Assembly: GCA_963819385.1 (NCBI GenBank)
Contig: CAWFVV010000006.1
Span: forward strand, 2,666,001 to 2,730,000
Source of the DNA: JAVDCA01 sp963819385
Lineage (GTDB): Bacteria > Pseudomonadota > Alphaproteobacteria > Rhizobiales > Xanthobacteraceae
Reading direction: 5' to 3'
Length of the DNA stretch: 64,000 nt
Positions 17,883-25,907 of the stretch are shown here, piece after piece. The position numbers and the translations under genes are program-made. Within the stretch, counting starts at the first letter, position 1, and the number at the start of each line of letters is the position of its first letter. A model generated the notes under the pieces. The model made no database searches and was not told the DNA's origin. It worked only from the letters and a program-made list of their open reading frames with translations.

Positions 17883-17966
17883 CGTCACGGCCAGGCCCGG
17901 CCATCCGCGTCTTCAATGCCGCCAATTAATAAGACACGGATGCCCGGGACAAGCCCGTGCATGACG
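17883..17966. repeat. Family E palindromic element
   Basis: Left part CGTCACGGCCAGGCCCGGCC and right part CCGGGACAAGCCCGTGCATG. The core arms CATCCGCGTCTT and AAGACACGGATG pair imperfectly. Related copies lie at 30239-30332, 47026-47104 and 50512-50600. Confidence 0.75.
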
Positions 17967-18028
17967 ATTTAGGAGCCGTATAGGCGCGTGTCATATGGTG
18001 AAACGATGCGACCTTGTCGGGATCGGCG

Positions 18029-18916
18029 CTATTTTTCGCGCGGATCGAGCGCGTCGCGCAGGCCGTCGCCGAGGAGATTGAACGACATCACGGTAAGGAA
18101 GATCGCTAGTCCCGGCCACAGCGCCATCCAGGGCGCGTTGCTGAGGAAGCGCTGCGCCGCATTGAGCATGCTGCCCCAGGACGGATCGGGCGGCTGCTCG
18201 CCGAGACCGAGGAACGAGAGGCTCGCCTCCGCGATGATGGCGGCCGCGATCGACAGCGAGGCCTGGATGGCGAGCGGGGGGAGGATATTCGGCAGGATGT
18301 GCACCAGCGCGATGCGCCAGCCCGGATTGCCGACCGCGCGTGCCGCCTCGACATAGTCCTCGACCTTGACGGCCATCACCTGGCCGCGCGTGAGGCGCAG
18401 GAAGATCGGCGTCGTCGCCACCCCGATCGCGATCATGGCATCGCCGAGGCTCGGCCCCAGGAACGCGGCAAGCGCGATCGCGAGGATGAGATAGGGACAG
18501 GCGAGCATCGCGTCGGTGAGCCGCGACAGCAGCATGTCGACGATGCCGCCGAGATAGCCGGCCGTGAGACCGAGCGGAACGCCGATGCCGAGCGCGATGC
18601 AGACCGAGATGACGCCGGCGAGCAGCGAGGCGCGCGCCCCGAAGATGATGCGCGAGAGGATGTCGCGGCCGACCTCGTCGGTGCCGAACCAGTGCGCCCA
18701 TGACGGCGGCTTGCGCACCAGCGTCCAGCCCTGTGCGGCCGGATCATACGGCGCGATCAGCGGCGCCAGCACCGCAACGGCGACGAACAACGCGATGATC
18801 GCAAAGCCGATCAGCGCGCCCTTGCGCCGCAGCAACCGGCGCAGCGCGCGCCGCGCCGGGCTCTCGACCGTCGCGGCATCGCGGGCAAGCGCGGCATCGA
18901 AGGCGACGTCGGCCAT
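18029..18916 (-). CDS. Peptide ABC transporter permease (DppC/OppC type)
   Basis: 295 residues. An N-terminal cytoplasmic stretch is followed by about six membrane spans, with VRKPPSWAHWFGTDEVGRDI typical of the DppC/OppC N-terminal loop and EAARAVGNPGWRIALVHILP as the EAA loop that contacts the ATPase. It starts 3 bases after the stop of the DppB-type permease gene, so the two are coupled. With 18920-23742 it forms a complete five-component peptide importer. Confidence 0.93.
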   Translation of the reverse strand: MADVAFDAALARDAATVESPARRALRRLLRRKGALIGFAIIALFVAVAVLAPLIAPYDPAAQGWTLVRKPPSWAHWFGTDEVGRDILSRIIFGARASLLAGVISVCIALGIGVPLGLTAGYLGGIVDMLLSRLTDAMLACPYLILAIALAAFLGPSLGDAMIAIGVATTPIFLRLTRGQVMAVKVEDYVEAARAVGNPGWRIALVHILPNILPPLAIQASLSIAAAIIAEASLSFLGLGEQPPDPSWGSMLNAAQRFLSNAPWMALWPGLAIFLTVMSFNLLGDGLRDALDPREK

Positions 18917-18919
18917 TGT

Positions 18920-19861
18920 TCAGCCTCGCAGCCGCGGATTGACCAGGACGTAGAGCACGTCGGCGATCAGGTTGAGCGAGATGTAGACCGTCGCGGTGAC
19001 GAGCACGACGCCTTGTACCACCGCGTAGTCGCGGTTGAACACCGCGTCGACGATGAGCTTGCCAAAGCCCGGGATCGAGAAGATCTGCTCGGTGAGCACC
19101 GCGCCGGACAGGAATCCGCCGAGCTCGAGCGCGCCGAGCGTGATCACCGGGGTGAGCGCATTGCGCATGGCGTGCTTGAGGATGACGCTGCGCTCGGACA
19201 GGCCCTTGGCGCGCGCCGTGCGCACATAATCGCTGCCGAGCGCATCCAGCATGGCGCTGCGGGTGTGGCGCATCATCACGGCGGCGCTCGTATTGCCGAG
19301 CACGAAAGCCGGCATGATGGTCGACGCCATGCTTTGCCAGAAGTTCTCCCACGGGCTGACGTAGCCGGAGGCGGGCAGCCAATCGAGCTTCACGGCGAAC
19401 AGCACGATCAGCATGATGCCGAGCCAGAACGACGGCGTCGAGCGGCCCCATAGCGCGAAGATGCTCGCCGCATAGTCCCACACGGTGTCCTTCTTCACCG
19501 CCGCGAGCACGCCGGCCGTGATCCCGATGGCGAGCGAGATGACGATCGCCATCGCGGCGAGCTGCGCGGTGACCGGCAGCTTCTGCAGCACGAGGTCGCG
19601 CACGCTCTCCTTCATGCGGATCGATTCGCCGAGGTCGCCGTGCAGCACGCCCGACATCCAGGCGACATATTGCACGGGCCATGGCTGGTCGAGGTGATAC
19701 TGCGCGCGGATCTGCGCGAGCACCGCCGGATCGCGCTCCTCGCCCGCCAGCGCCAGCGCGGGATCGCCCGGCAGCAGGTGTTGCAGCAGGAAGATCATCA
19801 ACGACACGAAGAACAGCGTCGGGATGAGCTGCAGCAGGCGCTTGCCGAGGAAGGTCACCAT
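18920..19861 (-). CDS. Peptide ABC transporter permease (DppB/OppB type)
   Basis: 313 residues, six membrane spans. The first span (LLQLIPTLFFVSLMIFLLQH) and GDPALALAGEERD are typical of DppB. The EAA loop reads YVRTARAKGLSERSVILKHA, and the C-terminal segment carries TEQIFSIPGFGKLIVDAVFNRDY. It pairs with the DppC-type permease to form the membrane channel. A family H palindrome separates it from the receptor gene upstream in the operon. Confidence 0.94.
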   Translation of the reverse strand: MVTFLGKRLLQLIPTLFFVSLMIFLLQHLLPGDPALALAGEERDPAVLAQIRAQYHLDQPWPVQYVAWMSGVLHGDLGESIRMKESVRDLVLQKLPVTAQLAAMAIVISLAIGITAGVLAAVKKDTVWDYAASIFALWGRSTPSFWLGIMLIVLFAVKLDWLPASGYVSPWENFWQSMASTIMPAFVLGNTSAAVMMRHTRSAMLDALGSDYVRTARAKGLSERSVILKHAMRNALTPVITLGALELGGFLSGAVLTEQIFSIPGFGKLIVDAVFNRDYAVVQGVVLVTATVYISLNLIADVLYVLVNPRLRG

Positions 19862-19890
19862 GGGGGAGCCGACTTTACGCAGCGCGCCGG

Positions 19891-19961
19891 CGTAGGGTGG
19901 GCAAAGCGAAGCGTGCCCACCACCGCGTGGGCACGGCGCTTCGCGCCTTTGCCCACCCTAC
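19891..19961. repeat. Family H palindromic element (GTAGGGTGGGCAAAGC type)
   Basis: Left arm CGTAGGGTGGGCAAAGCGAA and right arm ending TTTGCCCACCCTAC, with inner GTGCCCAC/GTGGGCAC pairing. Lies between the receptor and permease genes of the peptide transporter. Confidence 0.8.
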
Positions 19962-19988
19962 ATAGCCGCGCGCTCCTCGCAATGACGG

Positions 19989-21503
19989 TCATTTCAGCTT
20001 CAGCCCGACGACGCGCACGAGGCCGTCGGGCATCTGGCGATAGCCTTCGACGCGCGCGTTGAGGCCGATCAGGATGCGGCGGTGGTAGAGGTAGATGATC
20101 GGATCCTGGTCGAGCATGACCTTGGCGAGCTTCTCGTAGACGGCCTTGCGTGCCGCCATGTCCGAGATGGTGCGCGCCTCGTTGAGCGCCTTGTCGGCGT
20201 CGGCATTGCACATCGCGCTGTAGTTCTGCGGCCCCTTGCAGATGTTGAAGACATAGACGTTGCCGTCCGGATCGGTGCGGCCGCTCCAGGCGAGCAGATA
20301 GGCCTGGAACTCGCCGGATTCGGCCTGCTTGAGCGAGGTCGCGAACTCGGTGACGCGGATCTTCATGTCGATGCCGATGTCCTTCGCCATCGCCTGCACG
20401 ACCTGGGCGACCGCCTCGGTCTCGTCGCCCTTCGGCACCATGAAGTCGACCGTGAACGGCGCGGTGACGCCCGCCTCCGTCATCAGCGCCTTGGCCTTGG
20501 CGAGGTCGCGCTTCGGAACCGGGAAGCCCTGCTGATAGTAGGGATGCTGCGGATTGACCCACTGGTTGCCGGGCATGAACTCGCCGTTGAACACCACTTG
20601 GTTGAGCGCGTCGCGATCGATCGCGAGGCTGAGCGCCTGGCGCACCTTGGCGAACCGGCCGAGCGGCGTCGCCTTGGCGCGCGGATTGTCGCCCATGTTG
20701 ATGGTGAGACCCTGGTAGCCGAGCTCGATCGCGTCCACGAGCTTGAGCTTCGGATTGGCGCGGATGTCCTTCGCGTCGGTCGCCAGCATGCGCTCGGAGA
20801 TGTCGAGCCCGCCAGACTTGAGGTTGGCCATCCGCACCGTCGCGTCGACGATCGGCAGGTAGATGATGCGGTCGATATGAACGTTGTCCTTGTTCCAGTA
20901 GTCCTGGAACTTCTCCACCACGATGCGGTCCTGCTGCAAACGCTCGACGAACTTGTAGGGGCCGGCGCACACCGGATGGAGGCCGAACTTGTCGCCCGCC
21001 GCCTTGGCGGCGTTCGGCGCGACCATCATGCCGGCCCGATCGGTAAGCTGCGCGATCAGCGGCGCGTAGGGCGTCTTCAGGATGATGCGAACGGTGAGCG
21101 GGTCGACCACCTCGACGTGATCGATCGCCGAGATCTCGGGCTTGCGGAACGAGCCCGGCATGGTGAGGTGGCGCTCGAGCGAGAACTTCGCGGCTTCCGC
21201 GTCGAACGCTTCGCCGTCGTGGAACTTGACGCCCGGGCGCAGCTTGATGGTGACGGTCTTGCCGTCCGGCGACGTCTCGTGCGAGAGCGCGAGCTGCGGC
21301 ACCACGTTGAGCTTCTCGTCGATGTCGAACAGCTTGTCGCAGATCGACGCGAAGACGATGCGGCCCACATAGGTGCGTGCCAGCGACGGATCGAGGATAT
21401 CGGGATCCTCGGCGAGCCCGATCTTCAGCGTCGTCTGCGCCGCGGCCGTGCCGCACGCCAATGCAAAGAGCGCGGCGGCCGCCGCGATGCGCCAGAGTTT
21501 CAT
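19989..21503 (-). CDS. Peptide ABC transporter substrate-binding protein (SBP_bac_5)
   Basis: 504 residues. Signal peptide MKLWRIAAAAALFALACGTA is followed by the family 5 receptor fold: LKIGLAEDPDILDPSLARTY, SPDGKTVTIKLRPGVKFHDG, and PYKFVERLQQDRIV. The family binds di- and oligopeptides, glutathione or opines in the periplasm. Start 21503 is chosen for the GAGGGGAT site upstream; the longer frame from 21524 adds residues unlike a signal peptide. It sits within one co-directional group with both permeases, both ATPases and a gamma-glutamyltransferase, which points to peptides with a gamma-glutamyl bond as cargo. Confidence 0.93.
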   Translation of the reverse strand: MKLWRIAAAAALFALACGTAAAQTTLKIGLAEDPDILDPSLARTYVGRIVFASICDKLFDIDEKLNVVPQLALSHETSPDGKTVTIKLRPGVKFHDGEAFDAEAAKFSLERHLTMPGSFRKPEISAIDHVEVVDPLTVRIILKTPYAPLIAQLTDRAGMMVAPNAAKAAGDKFGLHPVCAGPYKFVERLQQDRIVVEKFQDYWNKDNVHIDRIIYLPIVDATVRMANLKSGGLDISERMLATDAKDIRANPKLKLVDAIELGYQGLTINMGDNPRAKATPLGRFAKVRQALSLAIDRDALNQVVFNGEFMPGNQWVNPQHPYYQQGFPVPKRDLAKAKALMTEAGVTAPFTVDFMVPKGDETEAVAQVVQAMAKDIGIDMKIRVTEFATSLKQAESGEFQAYLLAWSGRTDPDGNVYVFNICKGPQNYSAMCNADADKALNEARTISDMAARKAVYEKLAKVMLDQDPIIYLYHRRILIGLNARVEGYRQMPDGLVRVVGLKLK

Positions 21504-21528
21504 CGCCGATCCCCTCGTTATCAACCAC

Positions 21529-21661
21529 GTGTCCCGGATGCGGTGCAGCGGCGCGCCCCTTGGCGCGCTGGTGCACCGCTGATCCGGGACCCATGTTCAA
21601 GCTCGACTTTGGGTCCCGGGTCTGCAGTGGGTCACTTCGTGCCGCACCGCGCCCGGGACAA
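21529..21661. repeat. Family F palindromic element
   Basis: GTGTCCCGGATGCGGTGCAG, GGCGCGCC and its partner GGCGCGC, then GGTGCACCGCTGATCCGGGA. The outer GTCCCGGAT/ATCCGGGAC pair encloses GCGGTGCA/TGCACCGC arms. A second GGTCCCGGG/CCCGGGAC pair follows to 21661. Occupies most of the gap between receptor and ATPase genes. Confidence 0.7.
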
Positions 21662-21664
21662 AGA

Positions 21665-22759
21665 TCAGTCCTTGGCCTCGACTGTATCAACACCGCGTGC
21701 CGGCTCAACGTCCGATACGCGGGCAAAAGCCGCCATGAGACGTGTCAGCGCAGGGGATGCGCCGCTGCCGGCGGCCACCACGGCGCGCGCCGGCAGCTCG
21801 CGCCAGCGGTGGCAGGCGGTGGCGTGGCCGGCATCGTCGACCAGCGCCGGCACCTCCTCGCGGCAGCGCGCGATGACATGGGGGCAGCGGGTGTGGAAAC
21901 GGCACCCCGGCGGCGGCGCGAGCGCGCTCGGCAGGTCGCCCTGCAGCACAATACGGTCGCGCCGTGCCGCCGGATTGGGCACCGGAATGGCCGAGATGAG
22001 GGCATGGCTGTAGGGATGGCGAGGCTCGGCGAACAGACGTTCGGCCGGCGCGGTCTCGACGATCTGGCCGAGGTTCATCACGGCGACGCGGTCCGCGATG
22101 TGCTTCACCACCGCGAGATCATGCGAGATGAAGATATAGGCAAGGCCGAGCCGGCGCTGCAGCTCGCGCAGCAGGTTGAGTATCTGCGAGCGGATCGAGA
22201 CATCGAGCGCCGAGACCGGCTCGTCGCAGATGATGAGCTTGGGCTCGACCGCGAGCGCGCGCGCGATGGCGACGCGCTGGCGCTGGCCGCCGGAGAACTC
22301 GTGCGGATAGCGCCGCGCTGCGACCGGCGGCAGCCCGACCATGTCGAGCAGCTCGCCGACGCGCACGCGGCGCTGCGCGGACGCGAGCTGCGTGTGCAGG
22401 GCGAGCGGCTCGGCCAGGATCTCGCCGACCGTCATGCGCGGATTGAGCGAGCCGTAAGGGTCCTGGAACACGAGCTGCGCCTGGCGGCGGAAGCGGCGCA
22501 GCGCTGCGGCATCGAACGAGAACACGTCGGCGCCCTCGAAGTACACCCGGCCGGCGGTCGGCTCGATCAGGCGCAGCACCAGGCGGCTCACCGTGGTCTT
22601 GCCGCAGCCGGATTCGCCGACCAGCGCGAGCGTCTCGCCGGCCGCGACGGAGAAACTCACGCCATCGACCGCGCGCACGGTCGCGCGCGGTTCGCCGAGC
22701 AGCGAGCGCCGCACCACGAAGTGGCGCACCAGGTTGTCGACGACGAGCAGCGGGCTCAT
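21665..22759 (-). CDS. Peptide ABC transporter ATP-binding protein (DppF/OppF type)
   Basis: 364 residues. Walker A GESGCGKTT, signature FSGGQRQRVAIARAL, Walker B LIICDEPVSALD, then the C-terminal Opp/Dpp extension with a Cys-containing CRFHTRCPHV segment that in some members holds an iron-sulfur cluster. The start (22759) overlaps the stop of the DppD-type gene by 4 bases (ATGA), which fixes it. A much longer open frame exists upstream but is the antisense-like shadow of that gene. Functions as a heterodimer with the 22756-23742 product. Confidence 0.94.
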   Translation of the reverse strand: MSPLLVVDNLVRHFVVRRSLLGEPRATVRAVDGVSFSVAAGETLALVGESGCGKTTVSRLVLRLIEPTAGRVYFEGADVFSFDAAALRRFRRQAQLVFQDPYGSLNPRMTVGEILAEPLALHTQLASAQRRVRVGELLDMVGLPPVAARRYPHEFSGGQRQRVAIARALAVEPKLIICDEPVSALDVSIRSQILNLLRELQRRLGLAYIFISHDLAVVKHIADRVAVMNLGQIVETAPAERLFAEPRHPYSHALISAIPVPNPAARRDRIVLQGDLPSALAPPPGCRFHTRCPHVIARCREEVPALVDDAGHATACHRWRELPARAVVAAGSGASPALTRLMAAFARVSDVEPARGVDTVEAKD

Positions 22760-23742
22760 GCCACGAGCCGCGCGAGCGGCGGCTTGAAGCAGCGCGACCA
22801 ATGGGTCGGCGAGATCTGCACCACGGGCGGCGGCGCGGCGCGGCAGCCGTCGTCGGCGAACGGACAGCGCGGCGCGAAGCGGCAGCCCGGGGGCGGCGCG
22901 CTCATGTCCGGCACCATGCCGTCGATCACGGCGAGCTGGTCGGCCTTCTGGTCGAGCCGCGGCAGCGAGCCGAGGAGCCCGACCGTGTAGGGATGCTCGG
23001 GCGCCGCAAAGAGCGCCGCGACCGGCGCCTGCTCGACCACCTCGCCGGCGTACATCACGGCGACGTCGTCGCACACCTCGGCGATGACGCCGAGGTCGTG
23101 GGTGATGAGCACGATCGCGGCGTCGGTCGCGGACTTGAGGTCGCGCAGCAGATCGAGGATCTGCGCCTGGATGGTGACGTCGAGCGCCGTGGTCGGCTCG
23201 TCCGCGATGATCAGCTCGGGATGGCACGCAAGCGCGATCGCGATCATGGCGCGCTGGCGCATGCCGCCCGAGAGGCGGTGCGGATAGTCGTCGATGCGCT
23301 GCTCGGGCGAGGGAATCCGCACGAGGCGCAGCATGTCGATCGCCTCGCGCCGCGCTTCTTTGCGCGCGAGCCCGCGATGACGGACGAACACCTCCATGAT
23401 CTGCTCGCCGATGGTCAGGCTCGGATTGAGCGAGGTCATCGGCTCCTGGAAGATCATGGCGAGACGGTCGCCGCGCAGGTCGCGCAATTCGCGGTCGCGT
23501 ATCGTCAGCAGATCGCGGCCGTCGAAACGAATGCCGCCCGACACCTGCGCGGTGCGCGGCGGCAGCAGCCCCATGACGGCGAGGAAGGTCACGCTCTTGC
23601 CGGAGCCCGACTCACCCACCACGCCGAGCGTGCGCCCGCGCGCAACGCCGAGCGAAACGCCATCGACCGCGCGCGTGACACGACCCGCGTCGCCGTGGAA
23701 GGTGACCTTGAGGTTGTCGATCTGGAGGAGCGGGGCGGTCAT
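22756..23742 (-). CDS. Peptide ABC transporter ATP-binding protein (DppD/OppD type)
   Basis: 328 residues. Walker A GESGSGKSVT, signature LSGGMRQRAMIAIAL, Walker B LIIADEPTTALD, H-loop ITHDLG, and the C-terminal GCRFAPRCPFADDGC. Start 23742 (MTAPLLQIDNLKVTF) is chosen because upstream in-frame codons are a translated family G palindrome. It is the first gene of the ABC part of the operon and lies downstream of the gamma-glutamyltransferase. Confidence 0.94.
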   Translation of the reverse strand: MTAPLLQIDNLKVTFHGDAGRVTRAVDGVSLGVARGRTLGVVGESGSGKSVTFLAVMGLLPPRTAQVSGGIRFDGRDLLTIRDRELRDLRGDRLAMIFQEPMTSLNPSLTIGEQIMEVFVRHRGLARKEARREAIDMLRLVRIPSPEQRIDDYPHRLSGGMRQRAMIAIALACHPELIIADEPTTALDVTIQAQILDLLRDLKSATDAAIVLITHDLGVIAEVCDDVAVMYAGEVVEQAPVAALFAAPEHPYTVGLLGSLPRLDQKADQLAVIDGMVPDMSAPPPGCRFAPRCPFADDGCRAAPPPVVQISPTHWSRCFKPPLARLVA

Positions 23743-23770
23743 GGCGTCCAGCCACACGCACAGCGCTGGC

Positions 23771-23902
23771 GCCCCCTCTCCCCGCTCTTGCGGGGAGAGG
23801 GTTGGGGTGAGGGGCGCTGAGGTGCCGCGAAACACATCGTGCGTATGACTTCGCGGAAGCGCCCCCTCACCCCAACTCTCTCCCCCTAAAGGGGGAGAGG
23901 GA
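23771..23902. repeat. Family G palindromic element (CCCTCTCCCC type)
   Basis: Two hairpins: CCCTCTCCCCGC TCTT GCGGGGAGAGGG and CTCTCCCCC TAAA GGGGGAGAG, joined by pairing flanks GGGGTGAGGGGCGC and GCGCCCCCTCACCCC. Sits between the gamma-glutamyltransferase and DppD genes. Other copies lie at 32752-32807 and 55567-55690. Confidence 0.85.
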
Positions 23903-23938
23903 GTGCACGCGCCGTGCAAGGGGCCTGCCAACTTCAGC

Positions 23939-25741
23939 TCACCGGCCCGCCGCGTAGCCCTGCATGCCGCGCGGGTTGGCGGCGGCACGGCGGCGGCGGC
24001 CGTCGCGAGAGGCAGCGGTAAGGCGGCCTTCCGACCAGGCGGGGCCGGTCTCGACCACGTGGCCGCGGCGCGTGAGCTCGTCGCGTGTCGCCGATGGCAC
24101 GCGGCTCTCGATCACCAGCACGCCGGGGCGCGCGGTGCGCGGCCAGAACGAGATCGGGAAATGTTCGGAGTGCCAGGCCGGCGCGTCGATCGCCTCCTGG
24201 AGATTCATGCCGGCATGCGCGTGGCGCAGGAAGAACTGCGTGGTCCACTGGTCCTGTTGATCGCCGCCGGGCGAGCCCCAGGCGAGGTAAGGCTCGTCGT
24301 CGCGCAGCGCGAGCGTGGGCGAGAGCGTCGTGCGCGGACGCTTGCCGGGCGCGAGCGCGGCCGGGTGGCCCTCCTCGAGCCAGAACATCTGGCCGCGCGT
24401 GCCGAGGCCGAAGCCGAGCTCGGGGATCACCGGCGAGGACTGCAGCCAGCCGCCCGACGGCGTCGCGGACACCATATTGCCGGCGCGATCGACGATGTCG
24501 AAGTGCACCGTGTCGCCGTTCACCTGGCCGAGATCGCCGACCGTCGGCTCGCCCGCCCCCATGGCGCCGACCGCGGCGCGCGCGCCCTCGGCGCGCTTGA
24601 GCTTGACCACGGCGCCGAAGCCCTCGACCGACCCGGGCAGCAGCTCGTGCGACGCCTTGGCGCCGACCAGCTTGCGGCGCGCGTCGTTGTAGGCGTCGGA
24701 CAGCAGCGTCTTGACCGGAATCTTGGAGAACTTCGGGTCGCCGTAGAATTTCTCCCGGTCCGCATAGGCGAGCTTCGAGCACTCGACCACCGTGTGGATG
24801 AAATCCGGGCCCGTCACGTCGAGGCCGTCGAGGTTGAAGCCCTTGAGCAGCGCGAGCTGCTGCAGCAGCACAGGACCCTGGCTCCAGACGCCCGCCTTGC
24901 ACACCGTGTAGCGGCCGTAATCGTAGGTGAGCGGCGCCTCGACGGTCGCGTGCCAGCGCGCCATGTCGTCGGCGGTGAGCACGCCATGGTGGCGCTCGCC
25001 GCTCGTGTCCATGATCTCCTGGGTGCGGCAGAACGTGTCGATCGCCTCGGCGACGAAGCCCTGCGACCAGGTCTTGCGCGCCTGCTCGATCTGCGCGACG
25101 CGATCGCCGCCCGCGCTCGCGGCCTCGCGCAGCACGCGCGTGTAGGTGTCGGCGATCGCCGGATTGGTGAACAGCGTGCCGATCGGCGGCACCTTGCCGT
25201 CGCGCAGATAGACCGCGGCCGAGGTCGGCCAATGCTCGCGGAAGAGCTTCTCGACCGTCTTGATGGTGGCGTTGGCGCGCTCGACCAGCGGATGGCCCTG
25301 GCTCGCGTAGAAGATCGCCGGCGCGATCACGTCTTCCAGATGCATCGTCCCGTAGTCGCGCAGCAGCGTCATCCAGGTGTCGAACATGCCGGGCACGCAG
25401 GCCGCGAGCAGGCCCGTGCCGGGCATCATGTCGAGGCCGAGGCTCTTGTAATGCGCGATGGTCGCGCCTGCCGGCGCCGGCCCCTGGCCGCAGATGACTT
25501 CAGGCTTTCCCTTGCGCGTGTCGAACAGGATCACCGGCACGTCGCCGCCCGGCCCGTTGAGATGCGGCTCGACCACCTGCAGCGTGAAGGCGGTCGCGCA
25601 GGCGGCGTCGAACGCGTTGCCGCCCTTCTCCAGCATCGACATGCCGACCGCGGTCGCGATCCAGTGCGTCGAGGTGACGACGCCGAAGGTGCCCTCGATC
25701 TCGGGGCGGGTGGTGAAGGGATTGGGATTGATGTTGCTCAT
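23939..25741 (-). CDS. ggt: Gamma-glutamyltransferase family protein
   Basis: 600 residues of the Ntn-hydrolase gamma-glutamyltransferase/acylase family, which is made as a precursor and cuts itself before a catalytic Thr. GGNAFDAACATAFTLQVVEP near the start and NGDTVHFDIVDRAGNMVSAT near residue 395, with the candidate nucleophilic Thr in GDT, are typical, as is GSPGGDQQDQW. Family members cleave the gamma-glutamyl bond of glutathione, or acyl groups of related amides. I see no signal peptide at the N-terminus (MSNINPNPFTTRPEIEGTFG), so action in the cytoplasm on imported peptide is possible. It heads the run that encodes the complete peptide ABC importer. Confidence 0.88.
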   Translation of the reverse strand: MSNINPNPFTTRPEIEGTFGVVTSTHWIATAVGMSMLEKGGNAFDAACATAFTLQVVEPHLNGPGGDVPVILFDTRKGKPEVICGQGPAPAGATIAHYKSLGLDMMPGTGLLAACVPGMFDTWMTLLRDYGTMHLEDVIAPAIFYASQGHPLVERANATIKTVEKLFREHWPTSAAVYLRDGKVPPIGTLFTNPAIADTYTRVLREAASAGGDRVAQIEQARKTWSQGFVAEAIDTFCRTQEIMDTSGERHHGVLTADDMARWHATVEAPLTYDYGRYTVCKAGVWSQGPVLLQQLALLKGFNLDGLDVTGPDFIHTVVECSKLAYADREKFYGDPKFSKIPVKTLLSDAYNDARRKLVGAKASHELLPGSVEGFGAVVKLKRAEGARAAVGAMGAGEPTVGDLGQVNGDTVHFDIVDRAGNMVSATPSGGWLQSSPVIPELGFGLGTRGQMFWLEEGHPAALAPGKRPRTTLSPTLALRDDEPYLAWGSPGGDQQDQWTTQFFLRHAHAGMNLQEAIDAPAWHSEHFPISFWPRTARPGVLVIESRVPSATRDELTRRGHVVETGPAWSEGRLTAASRDGRRRRAAANPRGMQGYAAGR

Positions 25742-25816
25742 GCGGGGCAACATAGCAGTGGCGATGCGCAAATGTCACTTGCACGCACGTCGCGGCCAGA
25801 GCCTAACATGAGAGGC

Positions 25817-25907
25817 CGTAGGATGGGTTGAGCGCAGCGAAACCCATCGGCTGAGTCGCAAAAATCACTGCCGTTGATGGGTTTCGCTGCGCTCAACCCA
25901 TCCTACG
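25817..25907. repeat. Family A palindrome, copy 1 (32-bp perfect arms)
   Basis: Arms 25817-25848 and 25876-25907 are exact reverse complements. The left begins CGTAGGATGGGTTGAGCGCA and each arm also contains a GATGGGTT/AACCCATC inner pair. The right arm supplies the TAG stop (25903-25905) of the CocE-type hydrolase. Confidence 0.95.

Noticed and set aside
16282..17964. Long plus-strand frame opposite the TctC gene
   Set aside because: It is antisense to a clear Bug receptor gene and rich in Arg, Gly and His, as expected for GC-rich shadow frames.
21377..22990. 537-codon plus-strand frame over the peptide ATPase genes
   Set aside because: Antisense to two ABC ATPase genes with all motifs intact.
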